Below, in pieces: positions 50,233 through 62,338 of a DNA stretch of 64,000 bases (its first letter is position 1; every line of letters starts with the position of its first letter). Origin of the DNA: Lytechinus pictus (taxonomy: Eukaryota > Echinodermata > Echinoidea > Temnopleuroida > Toxopneustidae); contig NC_087251.1 in NCBI RefSeq assembly GCF_037042905.1, positions 47,936,373-48,000,372 on the forward strand. Direction: 5' to 3'. The notes below the pieces were generated by a model. That model had not been told where the DNA came from and searched no databases. It saw only the letters and a list, made by a program, of their open reading frames with translations. The translations under genes and the position numbers were made by a program.

Positions 50233-51243
50233 CACTTACATTGGTGAGTGGATACCATGCGCGACCCCCAAAACATGGGGCACGTTACTTACGTAACGTA
50301 ATAAGGGTGTCAAAAACACTATAATAATGAAAAAAAGGGTATCTATTTCGGTTACACTTCGTAATTCCGAAGGTTCTTTATTCTGAAGGTTCGTAATTCC
50401 GAAACACGTAAATTGCCTATACCTCAAAGTTCGTTAATCCGAAAACGAAAAAGGGTTCGTTAATCCGAACATTTGTGGCGTAATTCCGAAGGTTCGTTAA
50501 TCCGAAAAGGAAATGAGAGTCGTAATTCTGAAGGTTTGTTAGTCCGAAAACGAAATGAGGTTCGTAATTCCCAAGGTTTGTTAATCCGAAAACGAAATGA
50601 GGCTCGTAATTCCGAAGGTTCATTAGTCCGAAAACGAAATTAACAACGAACCTCATTTCGTTTTCGGATAAACGAACCTTATTTCGCTTTCGGATTAACG
50701 AACCTTCGGAACAACGAACCTCATTTCGTTTTCGGATTGTCGAACCTTCGGAACAACGAACCTTATTTCGCTTTCGGATTAACGAACCTTCGGAATATCC
50801 GAACCTTCGGAATAACGAAGCTTCGGAATTACGAGTGTATACGATCTATTTCACTAGGAAAGTTATGTATTTAGGGTCAAATTTGCGAGGGTATAAAAAA
50901 GACTAAATTGTTTTATAAAGGATGTACTTTTTGCCCCGTCAACACTACGTGAATAGAGTCCTATTTGCTTGAGGTGTGGGAGATGTGGCCGTACTAAACC
51001 CAATGATGTAGGTAAAGGTAAAAGCGACAACCGACGTCCGTGACATTACTAAAATATCGCTATACTTGTTTAGGGGTTCAATTCAGGGAATACATGTCCT
51101 TGCCAAGGGTATCGTTTTGTTTCCAATACTTGTTAAGGGTAGGGTTTCACACGCCAATACATGCATTTTCAGAATATGGAAAATACTTGTTTAGGGTGCT
51201 CTATGAGACCCCATGGTCGCGCATGGTATCCACTCGTCAATTG
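50233..51243. mobile_element. Older relative of the 27216 element, split by a palindromic insertion
   Basis: Left GGTGAGTGGATACCATGCGC and right GCATGGTATCCACTCGTCA are inverted ends. The right half (GTACTAAACCCAATGA, GGGTATCGTTTTGTTTCC, CAATACTTGTTAAGGG) matches 27460-27690. Interrupted by the element at 50350-50843. Confidence 0.75.
50350..50843. mobile_element. Palindromic TTCGGAATTACG element with 9-bp target duplication
   Basis: Ends near GTTACACTTCGTAATTCCG and CGGAATTACGAGTGTATAC (imperfect inverted). ATCTATTTC occurs just outside both ends (50341-50349, 50844-50852). Both arms are tandem runs of CGTTAATCCGAAAACGAAAT and GTAATTCCGAAGGTT, meeting in the middle as inverted copies. A Phe/Gly/Leu-repetitive open frame on the - strand is a by-product. 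Confidence 0.8.
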
Positions 51244-51249
51244 AATTGA

Positions 51250-53850
51250 ATGCTTGAGAGCAAACATTGAACCTTTTATAGCTAGAAATTTGATCAAATG
51301 TTTAAATGGTTTGCCATATGTATGTTGATATATGCTGATTGAAATATCCAATTGTGACTGCCTCTTTTATGTACAAGATGTTGATTGGTATGATTATTCC
51401 ACTTTTCAAAATCTATGACTAAATTGAAGTAGACTTGTGCCTGTGTATTACGAATTGAAGAAAGAAAATGTGAAAAGCATTTTTCTTTCATGTAGGTTAA
51501 ATCTTTGTTTATCTTCATTATTAAGATTAAAGCCTATAATTCTCCCTTGAATGTGACAAGTTGTGATGCAATATATGCATATTTTAGAGGAGTATAGTTT
51601 TTGCCATTTATGCCAATATATTCAACAAGAGTAGATTTTTTAATGAATAGATCCCTGCATTTAACTATCATGTCAAAGTCAAATGCCTGTATTTAATGAA
51701 CAATTATTATGCATAAATTCTCTCAGTATATTGCAATGTGTCCAATTGTTGTTGCCATTATGTAAAACTCTACAGGGTATACAATATTTTTATTTGAAAA
51801 TATTAATAACTCCAAAGTCATTGTTTAGAACTTTTCTTTTCTTGCCATGTTTGACAACCTGATAGCGCTACCAACAACCCGGCGAAGGGGAATTCTATGA
51901 AGAACCTCTGCATATATATTTTCAGTGAATCTTGATGAGTTAAGTATCCGTTTTGATGAGAAAGTTTATGCAGAGATCCTCTCAGATAGAGTCTCAATAT
52001 TCACAAATTTTGTTACTGATATATTAAGCCTTTCAGGGTATTTATTATAAATTGTATGTCGTCATAATGCTATTCCGTTTTATTGACAAAAACAAGAGAC
52101 TGTCAGCTGTAATTTCAGCAATGTAATGTAGTAGAGGTCTTGAATTTGTGATATTTTTCCTCTTTATCATATCATTTTTTCTTTCTTTCTACTTTCAATA
52201 TTTTTTCTACCATTTAATACTCAGTAGTACGATATATATATACATGTATTTAGATATAGGCATGGTTGTGTAACCTTTTTTCATAGCATTTATATAATCA
52301 ATAATTGCATAACATTAATATATTGTGTAGATGTATGTCATATGAATCATATGTTTGATACTAAAAGGCATTCGTTTTGCTTGTCTATTCAATGAATGTG
52401 ACGTATAGGCTTTTTTAATAGTAATCAATTATGTAGGATAAGTTTGTAAATGATATATTTTGATGAGACATGGTTATGATGATGATGATCACTTTCTGAA
52501 TCATACCAGTTGAGATTTTTACCGTTTCATTCTGTATACATACATTATACTCTTTTATCATATATTGTGGGCATTTTTGTGGTGCGATATGTATTTTGGT
52601 CTGCTGTGCAGAACCATATATTGTACGATGTACCTAAATTTAAATCTGATGAATTTCCATCAGGCTTTACATGTACAAAAATTTGCTGTCTAATACTGTG
52701 ACATGATGGACAGAATAATGATCACTTATATAATGATTGGATGGCACTATTAATGGGATATCATAAATATGCCACTTGCAAATATAAGTATTGCACTCAT
52801 CCTTGATTCATACAATATGGCCCCAACCTGTGGAGTATGTGGAATATATCCCTTCTAAGCCGTTCAATATGATGGAATTATCTTGAAAAGAATGAATAGT
52901 GTGGAGTAACTAGCAATACAAGTTTGCTTTGTATGGAGAGGTACACGTATGTATACAGGCATTATCAGCAATTATGTCACGGTCCCTTCACCGCATGCCA
53001 TTTTGTCCATGCTGGGGACATTTTGATTACCCATTGGCTTTGTACACAAAGAGTCCTCAATATTGATTTTTTTTTACTAGGCAATTTCATAAAATATGTG
53101 GGACCCTCATGAAATTTTCTGTCTCTGATTTCTCATTATTTTGACAGTCTGTGATGTTCTCAAAGGACCATGACTTGGTCAGTTTATGATGTGAAGGAAG
53201 ACTTCAGAAAAATGGGGGTCGGACGTACAAACAAGTTGATCATTTTATGGAATTGCCCTACTGTTGCTGTAAAAAGGCTTCAAATATTTTTACCTTGTGG
53301 ATTATTTTCAGTCAAGTGAAAACAAATGAAAATATATCCATACAAAACAAGCTTCCCATAAAACTTTCCTGTGGGCCAAAGACAAATAAATCAATTTCAT
53401 GACATTTGATCTTCGTGCCATACAAGTGAATTTTTAGAGCCATGAAAACGACTATTATTTTGCGAATTTTCTTTATATTTGTAAGATGAATTTATGTTTC
53501 ACGAAACAAGTTGCAGAAAGAGTTGCAATCAAACGCAACTCATAAAATTAAACACAGCATGATTTTTTAATCAATCAAAAGCATGCATTAGGGACTTGAT
53601 TCTTTGAGCTACGTTCACATGCAATTAGTGTTCAAGTGAAAGGGGGAGTGAAGGTCGATTATCACAATGATCCCTGAGCTTAATGTACAAGCACATGGAA
53701 CTTAAAAGAAAAAAAAAATCTTCTATTATAGCTGTTTAAGTGTATAATCTAAGATCTTTTCTGCTAATTCTGTTTTATATCGTGTTTTTCTTTGATACTA
53801 GAAATAACATCTTTGGTATTCATGAAAAGATAACTTTGATGAAAAGAACC
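51250..53850. other. AT-rich intergenic stretch
   Basis: No exon, repeat end or structured repeat I can support in these 2.6 kb; only scattered ATACATGTAT-type strings. Confidence 0.4.
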
Positions 53851-53853
53851 GAA

Positions 53854-54490
53854 ATGTACCATTTCTTTCCTCCTTTGGAAGCTCATTTGATATTGTGGCA
53901 ATTTGTTAATACTTATTCTATACACTTTAGTGATAATACTCAAGGTTTTCCGGGTGGGCGTTTCAGAAAGCTGTTGGTAAAGTTACGTATGATTTTAAGC
54001 ACAATTGGACATGATCTTACTTATGCTCCATGTACCATTTCTTTCCTCCTTTGGAAGCTTATTTGATATTGTGGCAATTTGTTAATACTTATTATATACA
54101 CTTTAGTGATAATACTCAAGGTTTTCCGGGTGGGCGTTTCAGAAAGCTGTCGGTAAAGTTACGTATGATTTTAAGCACAATTGGACATGATCTTACTTAT
54201 GCTCCATGTACCATTTCTTTCCTCCTTTGGAAGCTTATTTGATATCGTGGCAATTTGCTAATACTCATTCTATACACTTTAGTGATAATACCCAAGGTTT
54301 TCCGGGTGGGCGTTTCATAAAGCTGTCCGTAAAGTTACGTATGATTTTAAGCACAATTGGACATGATCTTACTTATGCTCTAAATCAGTTACGTGGGTAT
54401 GGTATGAACATTTAGCACAAGAAAAGCTTACCAGGTCTGAGGAAGTAAGTATAAAGTTACGAACAGCTTTTTTGAAAACATCCGCCAGGT
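53854..54490. repeat. MITE with its left arm triplicated in 176-bp units
   Basis: Three head-to-tail copies begin at 53854, 54030 and 54206, each with GTACCATTTCTTTCCTCCTT, GGTTTTCCGGGTGGGCGTTT and TTTTAAGCACAATTGGACAT. Only the last continues through to a right end AAAGTTACGAACAGCTTT that pairs with AAAGCTGTCCGTAAAGTT. The overlapping open frames follow from the triplication. Confidence 0.9.
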
Positions 54491-54506
54491 TCATGTACAT
54501 GTAGTC

Positions 54507-54620
54507 TGGGACCCGTGGCATAAAAGTTGTGACAATGGTTGGCTTGCCATCCAATGGGAACTTAGCGTTGTAACCATGGTAATTACCATAGAACGGCAAA
54601 GTTTATGCAACAGGGCCCTG
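54507..54620. mobile_element. Short MITE, GGGACCC / GGGCCC ends
   Basis: Left CTGGGACCCGTGGCATAAA and right TTTATGCAACAGGGCCCTG are imperfect inverted repeats; the middle holds CCATGGTAATTACCAT. 114 bp. Confidence 0.7.
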
Positions 54621-55366
54621 CTGTTGGGAAATATGACTTTAGAAATGGAAATGTACAAGGAATAAAGGGATATAAAGTACAATTTAGTGTTTGTCCTATG
54701 TTAAGTTGTATGCATACATTTTCTAATATACATGTATGGAGGGTGGAGCCTTGAGCCTATAATTGTTTTGTTTTTTATGCTAGTGAAAGATGTGTGAATT
54801 GTGAACGATACTGATGCTTAGTCTATTGCCTTGTTATTCAACCCGAGAGCTATGGTTTCATCTGGGACTAAATGAAACAAAACAAACAAAAATTTTCATG
54901 TTTTCAATTCTCAATTGAATTTAATATATAGATGCATTAAATCACAATTTAAATAATGACATGCAACATTATGCAAAATGAGATAATGCCACACAATAAT
55001 ATGTAATTGCTTGGAAGATATTTTCCTTTTGAAATGGAATGTTATGTTTCATGCAGAGAAATAATGCATAATTTAGCACTTTCTTATTTATGAGATTCTT
55101 ACTTGCGTTACAATGACAACTTAACCTAATTAGGTGATTTTACATATTAAAGGTAGGAGGTAGCTGTAGAGAACTGACAAAATTCGGAATTTTCTCGTCT
55201 GAAAAATTACTTTGCGGATTATTCACTGGAATGCATAATGTTTGACTTATGCTGACTTGAAATAACTTAGCTATATACATGTATATGCAGCAGCAACATC
55301 AGGTAAAGATCTGAAGCCACATCACATGCTTTTCAATGTCAGTGTAGGCTCTACCATTCTTGTATA

Positions 55367-55668
55367 TAATAATAATAATGATAATATAGAGTATTTCTAA
55401 AGCGCCAAATCCACATTGATTATGTGCTCAAGGCGCTGAAATACACTTGGTATATCATTATTACCCCGGCTGTAGCTGAGCGGCCATATAGGCGCTAAAG
55501 CATTCGAGGAATAAGTCCTACCGGGTACCCATTCAGCTCACCTGGGTCGAGTGCGGCACAATGTGGATAAATTTCTTGCCGAAGGAAATTACGCCATGGC
55601 TGGGATTCGAACCCACGACCCTCTGTTTCAAAGTCCGAAGACTAATCCACTGGGCCATAACGCTCCAC
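55367..55668 (-). mobile_element. tRNA-derived SINE with (ATT)n tail
   Basis: On the - strand: A box TGGCCCAGTGG (55657-55647), B box GGGTTCGAATCCC (55614-55602), tRNA-like spacing, then a body including CTCAGGCGC-like GCGCCTTGAGCACATAATCA, and an (ATT)n tail seen on + as AATAATAATAATG at 55368. The head reads like a degenerate tRNA, but the 3' tRNA half runs on into SINE body. Confidence 0.85.
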
Positions 55669-56299
55669 TATGACTGAAAAGTTAATGGATGAGTCCCCAC
55701 AAGTTATATTTTACTGCATGTGCCATCACTTTCTACCTTTTACTTTTTTTATTTTTATTATGCTGGTATGTCCACAGGAAGACCAACTATCATGTGCAAC
55801 TCTGCTGACCTAACCAATTCTTATTTTGACTGACTTTGGTAGCCATTTAGTGATCTAAATACTATCTTGAATCTATGTTATGCTGTAATGCAGGAAAAAT
55901 TTATCCCACTCGCTATTCTTATATGTGGATACCTATCTCCAAAAAATTGTTTGTGGAAATTACTGAAAGTTGGTGTTCTGATAATGCACCATGTATTGGT
56001 TATAAAAAAGTAACGAACAATTTTATTTGAATTACACTGCAAGTGACTGGATACGCTTTGGGACGAGGTTGCCCACATTGGATTTGATGTGATGATTAGG
56101 CAGAGCAGATAGCCTTGAACTGTTTCAATTGTTTGTATTGTTTTTCATTTTAAGTTGGTATGAGTTGAAATCTAAAAATATACATGATTGTAAGTCATGC
56201 AATAATTGTCATTGTATGATAATAGTCCTCAATTCATACATTGTATTTCATGATTGTATGTTACAGTGTGCACTCGTATTAACCACAGCATAATCAATT
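55669..56299. other. Intergenic stretch before the NEK2 3' end
   Basis: AT-rich; I see no gene or clear repeat boundary here. Confidence 0.4.
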
Positions 56300-56943
56300 T
56301 CCAAAATTACAATAACACACAATTACATTTATTTCCATTCATCGGCACAGCTTACAAGTTTGCCAGAATACTATCAGACCTCTTGGTAGATCACAACTAA
56401 CTTTTGTCAATTAGATTGCGATAAAAGAATAATATTAAAACAGTTTTCTATGAAGAACCAGTATGATCTGTTTTAATATTTTTTTATACCAACATACAAA
56501 TAAATTTCATTTTTTTCCCCCTCACAGTGAAACCCACTCTGTTCACCGGGGTTACCAGTCTTGTTTTTTTTCATTCATCAGACTAGATACCTTCATTAAT
56601 CAGAGCTCACTATCATGAACAATCTATACTACTCCATTATGTCAGATGAAAGACCAACCTATTCCTGATTGCATGTTGTATAAAGCATCATCTTATTAAT
56701 AAAATCAGTGAGATTGTGTGTTAAATATTATGCGTACATCGGCACTAAAACATGCCGTCAAGTCGTACTCCAAGGTTTGTGAAACACCCTCGGGTATTAC
56801 ACTTGGTTTTGTTGCAAAGGCAAAAATTCTTGATACTCTGAAACAAGCTTGCATGGTCCACCTGTCCCGTTGTACGTTGCCTGTAAGTGTCCTGCACTTT
56901 CTTAAACCCTTCCTGTCCTTCAGCCAATCAATCTTTGACAAGC
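56300..56943 (-). other. Probable NEK2 3' UTR
   Basis: Sequence downstream of the NEK2 stop on the - strand. The reverse complement has AATAAA at 56328-56333, a plausible poly(A) signal about 610 nt after the stop. No other coding potential is supported. Confidence 0.4.
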
Positions 56944-57179
56944 TCATCTCAATGAGAGCAGCTGTTTGCTCTTGAGCTTTGAAGTCATCTCTTGCTTCCG
57001 AAGGGCAAGTCCTCTCAATTTCGCCTGATACAATCGCTCTTTCAAATTTGCCATCTTGGTATCGGCCGGCAGTGCGGCATCGTCGCTTTCGTGAGATGCG
57101 GGGTCGTTTTCCTTTCCCGGCATGAAATGGACGTGCTTCTTCGTCTTCAAGGTGGTTGGGTGCTTATCATCAAGGTATT
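56944..57179 (-). CDS. NEK2: NEK2 last exon: PP1-docking motif, KEN box, C-terminal LR tail
   Basis: Acceptor gcacaatttcag at 57180-57191; the leading AA completes a glutamate codon. It encodes KTKKHVHFMPGKENDP, then NLKERLYQAKLRGLALR and ends SKQLLSLR before a TGA at 56944-56946. HVHF with preceding lysines fits the RVxF PP1-binding class, KEN is a canonical APC/C degron, and the terminal LR parallels the MR tail of human NEK2A. Conservation is in order and spacing. Confidence 0.94.
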
Positions 57180-60100
57180 CTGAAATTGTGCAGGAGTAAA
57201 AATGAGATAAAAGAGATAATGAAATATGTACTAGTATTGATACTGAACAGGCACCACCAGAGATTTGAGCATCATATCACAATATGGGGAGGGGTGATCT
57301 ATAAATACAAGTATAAACCCCCCTCCACTTGAATAGGGTAATTATACTATTGTCACTAATCTCCACTCGAACTTCATATCATATTTACTCATACATGTAC
57401 TTGTGTAGTAGAAGTGAAAAGGGAAGGGGATGGAAGTGAAACACAATAATCATCTGAAGTATTTATACTTGAGAATTAAAGGGGGGGGGGGAGGATGAAG
57501 AGTCACTTTGAAACATTCATACTCTAAAACTCTTACCGAAGTGAAAATGGGGTGAAATTTGGGAATAAGAGGACTAGCTAAGTTCAAACTCTAGTACTTT
57601 TCATGGAAAGCGAAAACTTGAAACTCATTCATTACTCTACTTGAGGAAATGTATAGCTGGTAAAAGTTATTTTCCCATACATGTGCATCATGTTTCTTGA
57701 AAGATATTTGGAAAATAGAATACATTCTGCCCCGATCGGTTTTCTTAAAGACTTTAAAAAATCATACTGCATCCTGTACACGGCCTTTGATAAAACATAC
57801 ATTGTATACTATTATAGCAAAAATTATATTTGCATGAGTTTTGTAATTTCAATAAAATGCATTGAATAGAAAAAGAATCACTCGATCAGATCAGATAAAT
57901 TATTCTCTAACGCAGTTTATTAAAAAAGTATCAGTGCACGAAAGGGAAATAACATAGAACAAATAGTATTTGTAATAGACACACAAAATCCCAGAACATA
58001 TTTAAGCTGTAATTGTAAATAAATTTAATTTCCTGTACAATAAGTTACTGTTAAGGCCTAGGATTTAGCACAAAAAATATTGCTAAACTTTGTCACTTCA
58101 CATTTAAATCACCTTAATCTGAATAGATTCTATTAAACAAAAATAGACAAAAGGGCCATCATACTCTCATAGCTGCATGATTAACTTGAATAACAATGAA
58201 ACATATATCATGATCTCCTCAAAACAAAGAACAAATGCAAAAGAAAACATCTGTGATGTAATTCTAAACCGTACTGCTGGAGTAAGTAAAGCACACTGTA
58301 TTGCAAATATTGCACATTGAAATGGTGAATGAAAATGGCAATCTTCTTTCAAAAGGAAATACCTCACACAATTATATGTTCTTTAGAATCTACATAAACT
58401 GACAACTAAATACAGGTAATGCAAATACAAAAAAAAATGACATAAATTTATTTAGACATACTGTAACTTATAACACTAGATCTATATAAATACCTTACTT
58501 TGTAAATCAGTGTAGACTAACACAGTGACTAAAAACATCCAGCGCAGGACTAATACTAGTTTTGGCAACCTCTTATCAAAATGGCAGAACTTGCATACAA
58601 TATAATATGAAACAAAATAAGTGGAAGCTTCAGTTTACTGATACAGAATAAAAGTTTGGGCAGAGTCATTCATTTGAACAATACGCTCGTATCATCGAAC
58701 ATTGGACATTACAAAAGCACAGTAGTAATAACATGAACTTTTCGCCCGTTAGAACCCAACTATGGTATTTTTCTGGCTATTGGGATTTAAATTTAAATCA
58801 CTCTCTTACACAGTTTGAATAGATTTTGCTTTATTGGACAAAACGGCCCATTCTGGTTTAACTGACAAGGTTTAAATGCGTGCTTCAAAAAAATAATATG
58901 CGCATCCAATCCCACGTGGCCTGTATTCTGAAGTCGGGTTTAATCAAAACTATGGTCTAAAGTTGTGGTTTAACTATGGATAGGCAATTGTGACATAAAT
59001 ATCTAACAGTAGAGGTTCAAAGTATCAGCTAATTTAACCCTAAACGGACTAAGCTATTTCGACATAATGGCATAATCTACAAAATGATAAGATCAAATCT
59101 GAACTGTCTGGGAAGGATAAATGAGATACATTGTAATTTTCTTCACCATGAAAGAATTTAGGAAATAGCACAGGAAACATACCATGTGAACAAATTTTGA
59201 AATGTTTGGCTGCCAAGAATTATAGCACAGAGTTAGACCACGGTAAACACAAGTTCAGAATAAGGGCCAATGTGGGGAACCTTCCTGAAAGATATTTCTC
59301 TTTGTTTTCCAATGATGAAAAGTTTTCATATTATTACCATAGCTTGAGCAGGTTGTGGAGTCAAGTAAGATTAGATAACCATTGGGGCCTGATGTACGAT
59401 GAGGTTATTTTCTGGAATTCCCAAGATAATATTTGTACTTCATATTTCCTGAAGGTTTCAACGGTTCAAAAGATGTACTGTTCAAGATTATGTTGAAATT
59501 CAGCTATCCAGTAACCCATATTTATACCAAAGATGTTTAATCACCCTAAAATAATTGGTCCATATTCTTAATCCTAGAGGTTTCAATTGCACCATGGTAC
59601 AAAACCATAGTCTATGTAGATTTCACTCTTTATCGTTCTTCAATTAGGCGCCCTTTGCCGAAAGGGCACACTTATAATTGTACGTGATGAAATAAACATA
59701 GTTATATACAAAAATCTGCTTAGAAGATGGTTTTGCACTATAATACTATTGAAACTTCTTTGTGAATACGGCCATTGAGAGATGGCGCCTGGATGGACTG
59801 TGTCTCATTAAGAATCTTATGGAGGAGTTAATCTATTTCTCGAAGGCGCATTCATCACGTATCTAGCACACAAATAAGGGAACCCATAGTCATGCTCGGG
59901 AGAAGTCCTACCTTTTTGCTTCCGAAGTTCTGCCACTCTGGAGGTAGCCTTTGAAAGCTGTTTCTGTTGCTGTTGCTCAAGTAGCTCTTCTGCCCTATCA
60001 TTACAAAATAATAATAACCGTTGATAGCATCAGGATAAATGTGTCTTTCCTCTTAAAATTTAATAGCACTTGGGCTATTGTTGTAAAAACATTTCGACGA

Positions 60101-61798
60101 AATACACAAATGGCATTTTGTAAAGTGTATATATAATAAAATGCATAGCAATTTGTGATGCTATACCAGGATGGCATAACACTAAAGTTAGTGATTAATT
60201 GTATGCTTGATTTTCAAATTTGATTGTACATTGTAGTCAATTTAATCAATCGTTCAAAATGTTCTACGATCATTGATAAGCTTTGTGGTACGGGGTCCCT
60301 GGAAAGCTATTTCATGATATTCATTACAACATCCATTACTCCCAATTGCAAAGCAACTTGAAATAAACGTGGTTTAATATACTGCAGCACCCCTATTGTA
60401 ATCAGATATTTAGACAATAAATGGACTTGAAAGGGAGGGGGGGTGGGTGATGTAACAAGTCAATATGACCCCAACCATTTTTAGGATTTTCGTCATCACT
60501 TCTTATAGATCCAATCATCATGAAATTTTGTGCAAATGACAGACATGTATAAACTAATAAAGGATGTTCCTATACTAAAGTTTTTCTACCGTTTCAAAAA
60601 AAATCATCGATGCATATTTTTTATTGTATTTATTTTATATGGCATAGCTATAAATGTACTAGCTTTTGCCTAAATGAGACTACCTTGACATTTTGTCTTT
60701 TGCTAGCCTCTCTCTAGCTGCTAAGCTTCTCTCCCTCATGTCCAGTTCTTTCTCTTTGTCATTCAGCATCTGTTCCCTCTTGCTGGCAGCCCTCTCCCTG
60801 ACCTTGAGGCTCTCCTCCCGGGCAAGCAAGGCCTCTCTCTCCTTCTTCAGGAGATCTGATTCAGAGGATTTCTTGTCTCCCGAGGAGTCCGGGGAAGTTG
60901 GAGGCGACAGTCTCGGATTGGCGAGGAGGTCGTCTATCGATGGTCTTGATGCGGGCTGTTGTATAAAAAAGAGAGAAAGTCGTCTTAAAACATGGTCTAA
61001 AATGAGATACAAAACTGAAATTTGTTGGCTTAACGCAGACTTCTATAGAAGGAAAGAAAGTCCATTCAACTATGAACACAGTTTAATATAATGTATAATA
61101 TTGAAATTTGTATTTTATAATTACATTGTTTGTTTTGGCTAGTGAAATTAAGTTGAAATTGAGAAACAATTTTGATCACCAAAGGAAGCTCGCCCATCAC
61201 TCCTCAGGAGATTATAACAACTCAAAAAATGGTTGACACACACCGAAATTACAATAACACAATGGCAATGACATATTCTTCATTTATTTCTTACATCCAA
61301 GTGTATACTTTCCAAAGAGCATGAAAATTGTATATTGTGGAGAACAAGAGAATCTATTAAAAAAAGGGGTTCTTTGGACAAATTCTATCTATCATGGCAA
61401 GAATCTGTTGACACATTTACAACACATCGTCTGGAACCCAGCAAATCATCAACATTGAACGTGTATTACAAGAGATTCCAATTCATCTTGAATTTGGTTA
61501 TTATTCTACACAAATGAGCCTCTCCAAACTGTAGCCTTTCACCTATATATATATCACAACATAAAACTTAAACAAAAGGGCTAATTCAATTCTCAATCTT
61601 GATGAAAAAGTGTGATTAAAAATTAGTCATACATGTAGTTGAATGAAACAATATCAAGCAATTGATTTTACCTTGACTTTTAGCATGGTGGAGATGATAT
61701 CGTTGAGATCAGATGAATATTGCACAGGCAACCTACGAAAGTGACCACCCTTGATCTTCACAGCTAAGGCAGCTTGGTTTGGAGCAGTGAAAGGAGGA
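56944..61798 (-). CDS. NEK2: NEK2-type mitotic kinase, 3' part of gene (four exons, 5' part outside window)
   Basis: NIMA-related kinase 2 is a centrosomal Ser/Thr kinase that promotes centrosome separation at mitotic entry. Exons in transcription order: 61798-61672, 60955-60684, 59994-59912, 57179-56944; all GT/AG with matching phases, together 238 residues plus stop. Visible: the end of the kinase C-lobe (PPFTAPNQAALAVKIKGGHF, RPSIDDLLANP), a charged coiled coil rich in RER/KEKE, then KKHVHF, KEN and a final LR dipeptide. These correspond to the NEK2A tail: leucine-zipper/coiled-coil dimerisation, PP1-docking KVHF, KEN box, and the C-terminal MR tail for APC/C binding. The catalytic HRD and DFG exons are not in the window. 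The gene converges with SPTLC2. Another NEK paralogue is unlikely because only NEK2 carries this tail. Confidence 0.92.
57180..59911 (-). other. NEK2 intron before last exon
   Basis: 2.7 kb between the gtagga donor (59911) and the gcacaatttcag acceptor. It contains an oligo-G run at 57481-57492 and, in its proximal part, a probable MITE (58917-59774). The remainder is AT-rich with nothing else I can support. Confidence 0.75.
58917..59774. mobile_element. Probable MITE, GGCCnGTATTC ends, within NEK2 intron
   Basis: Left GGCCTGTATTCTGAAGTCGG and right ACTTCTTTGTGAATACGGCC are imperfect inverted ends; internal AACTATGGTCTAAAG and ACCATAGTCTATG also pair. An uninterrupted 99-codon frame in the middle (59197-59496, +) resembles nothing I know and is not called. 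Confidence 0.5.
59912..59994 (-). CDS. NEK2: NEK2 exon: coiled-coil continuation
   Basis: An 83-nt exon with acceptor gtaatgatag and donor CAAAAAG|gtagga. In frame it reads RAEELLEQQQQKQLSK and ATSRVAELRKQK, continuing the coiled coil (human RAENLLKNYSLLKE). It joins both neighbours in phase. The glutamine run is specific to this species. Confidence 0.88.
60684..60955 (-). CDS. NEK2: NEK2 exon: end of kinase domain and coiled coil
   Basis: Acceptor tatacaacag, donor TCA AG|gtagtc. It begins ASRPSIDDLLANP, the last helix of the kinase fold, then a Ser/Pro linker (SPPTSPDSSGDKKSSESD) and a heptad-like charged coiled coil (EREALLAREESLKVRER, KEKELDMRERSLAARERLA). The ERERALKAREE..VRERLAEDK region of human NEK2 is the direct equivalent and mediates dimerisation. 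Confidence 0.95.
61672..61798 (-). CDS. NEK2: NEK2 exon: kinase C-lobe end
   Basis: Acceptor ctttcag at 61799-61805, donor GTC AAG|gtaaaa. The first base completes a codon split with an upstream exon beyond the window. It encodes PPFTAPNQAALAVKIKGGHF and LNDIISTMLKVK, matching human PPFTAFSQKELAGKIREGKF and LNEIITRMLNLK. Confidence 0.93.
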
Positions 61799-62338
61799 CT
61801 GAAAGGAAAGATCAGAAAATAAATATGAAAATGGCACTATTAATGACAGACTATCAGAGGAAACGAGAGATTTAGTTCATTTCATCATCCATCCCCAGAT
61901 ATGTTAAATGTGTATAATAATGTATTATAGGTTTTACTACCCATTATGGATGTGTTGAATAATAAAATTTGCAAAATTTTCTATTCAGCTTTTTTTGGAG
62001 GTAACCAATTGAGATCTGGCTTCTCCCTTCTTTGATAATCGTGAGAGTTCTAGAAAATTGTTTTCTGAAGAGCTGCACTGAAAAGTTGATGATTTATGAG
62101 GTGGTGTATAAGAGTGGTGTACTTGCTTCGATCGATACCGTACATCTCGCAACCCCCATTTTTATGTTTACTCAATAGCAAAATAAAATTAAATAAATGT
62201 TTGGTGAACCATCTAAAATTCAATTTTTTTTATTTAATAAGTAACTAGTCAGTAGTCACATCTCATTAATCAAATTTATCATCCTGTGAAATAGCCAAAG
62301 AGAATACCATTACACATCATTTAGAAATATTCCCTTAA

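Noticed and set aside
50417..50656. 79-codon frame with repeating VFGLTNL..NYEPH peptide
   Set aside because: Generated by tandem CGTTAATCCGAAAACGAAAT phrases of a palindromic transposable element, not a repeat protein gene.
55600..55668. Possible functional tRNA gene on the - strand
   Set aside because: Both Pol III boxes are present, but the tRNA-like head runs on into a SINE body with an (ATT)n tail, so it is called a SINE.
59197..59496. 99-codon frame as an extra exon or gene
   Set aside because: Lies within a probable MITE in the NEK2 intron on the opposite strand; no recognisable domain or splice context.
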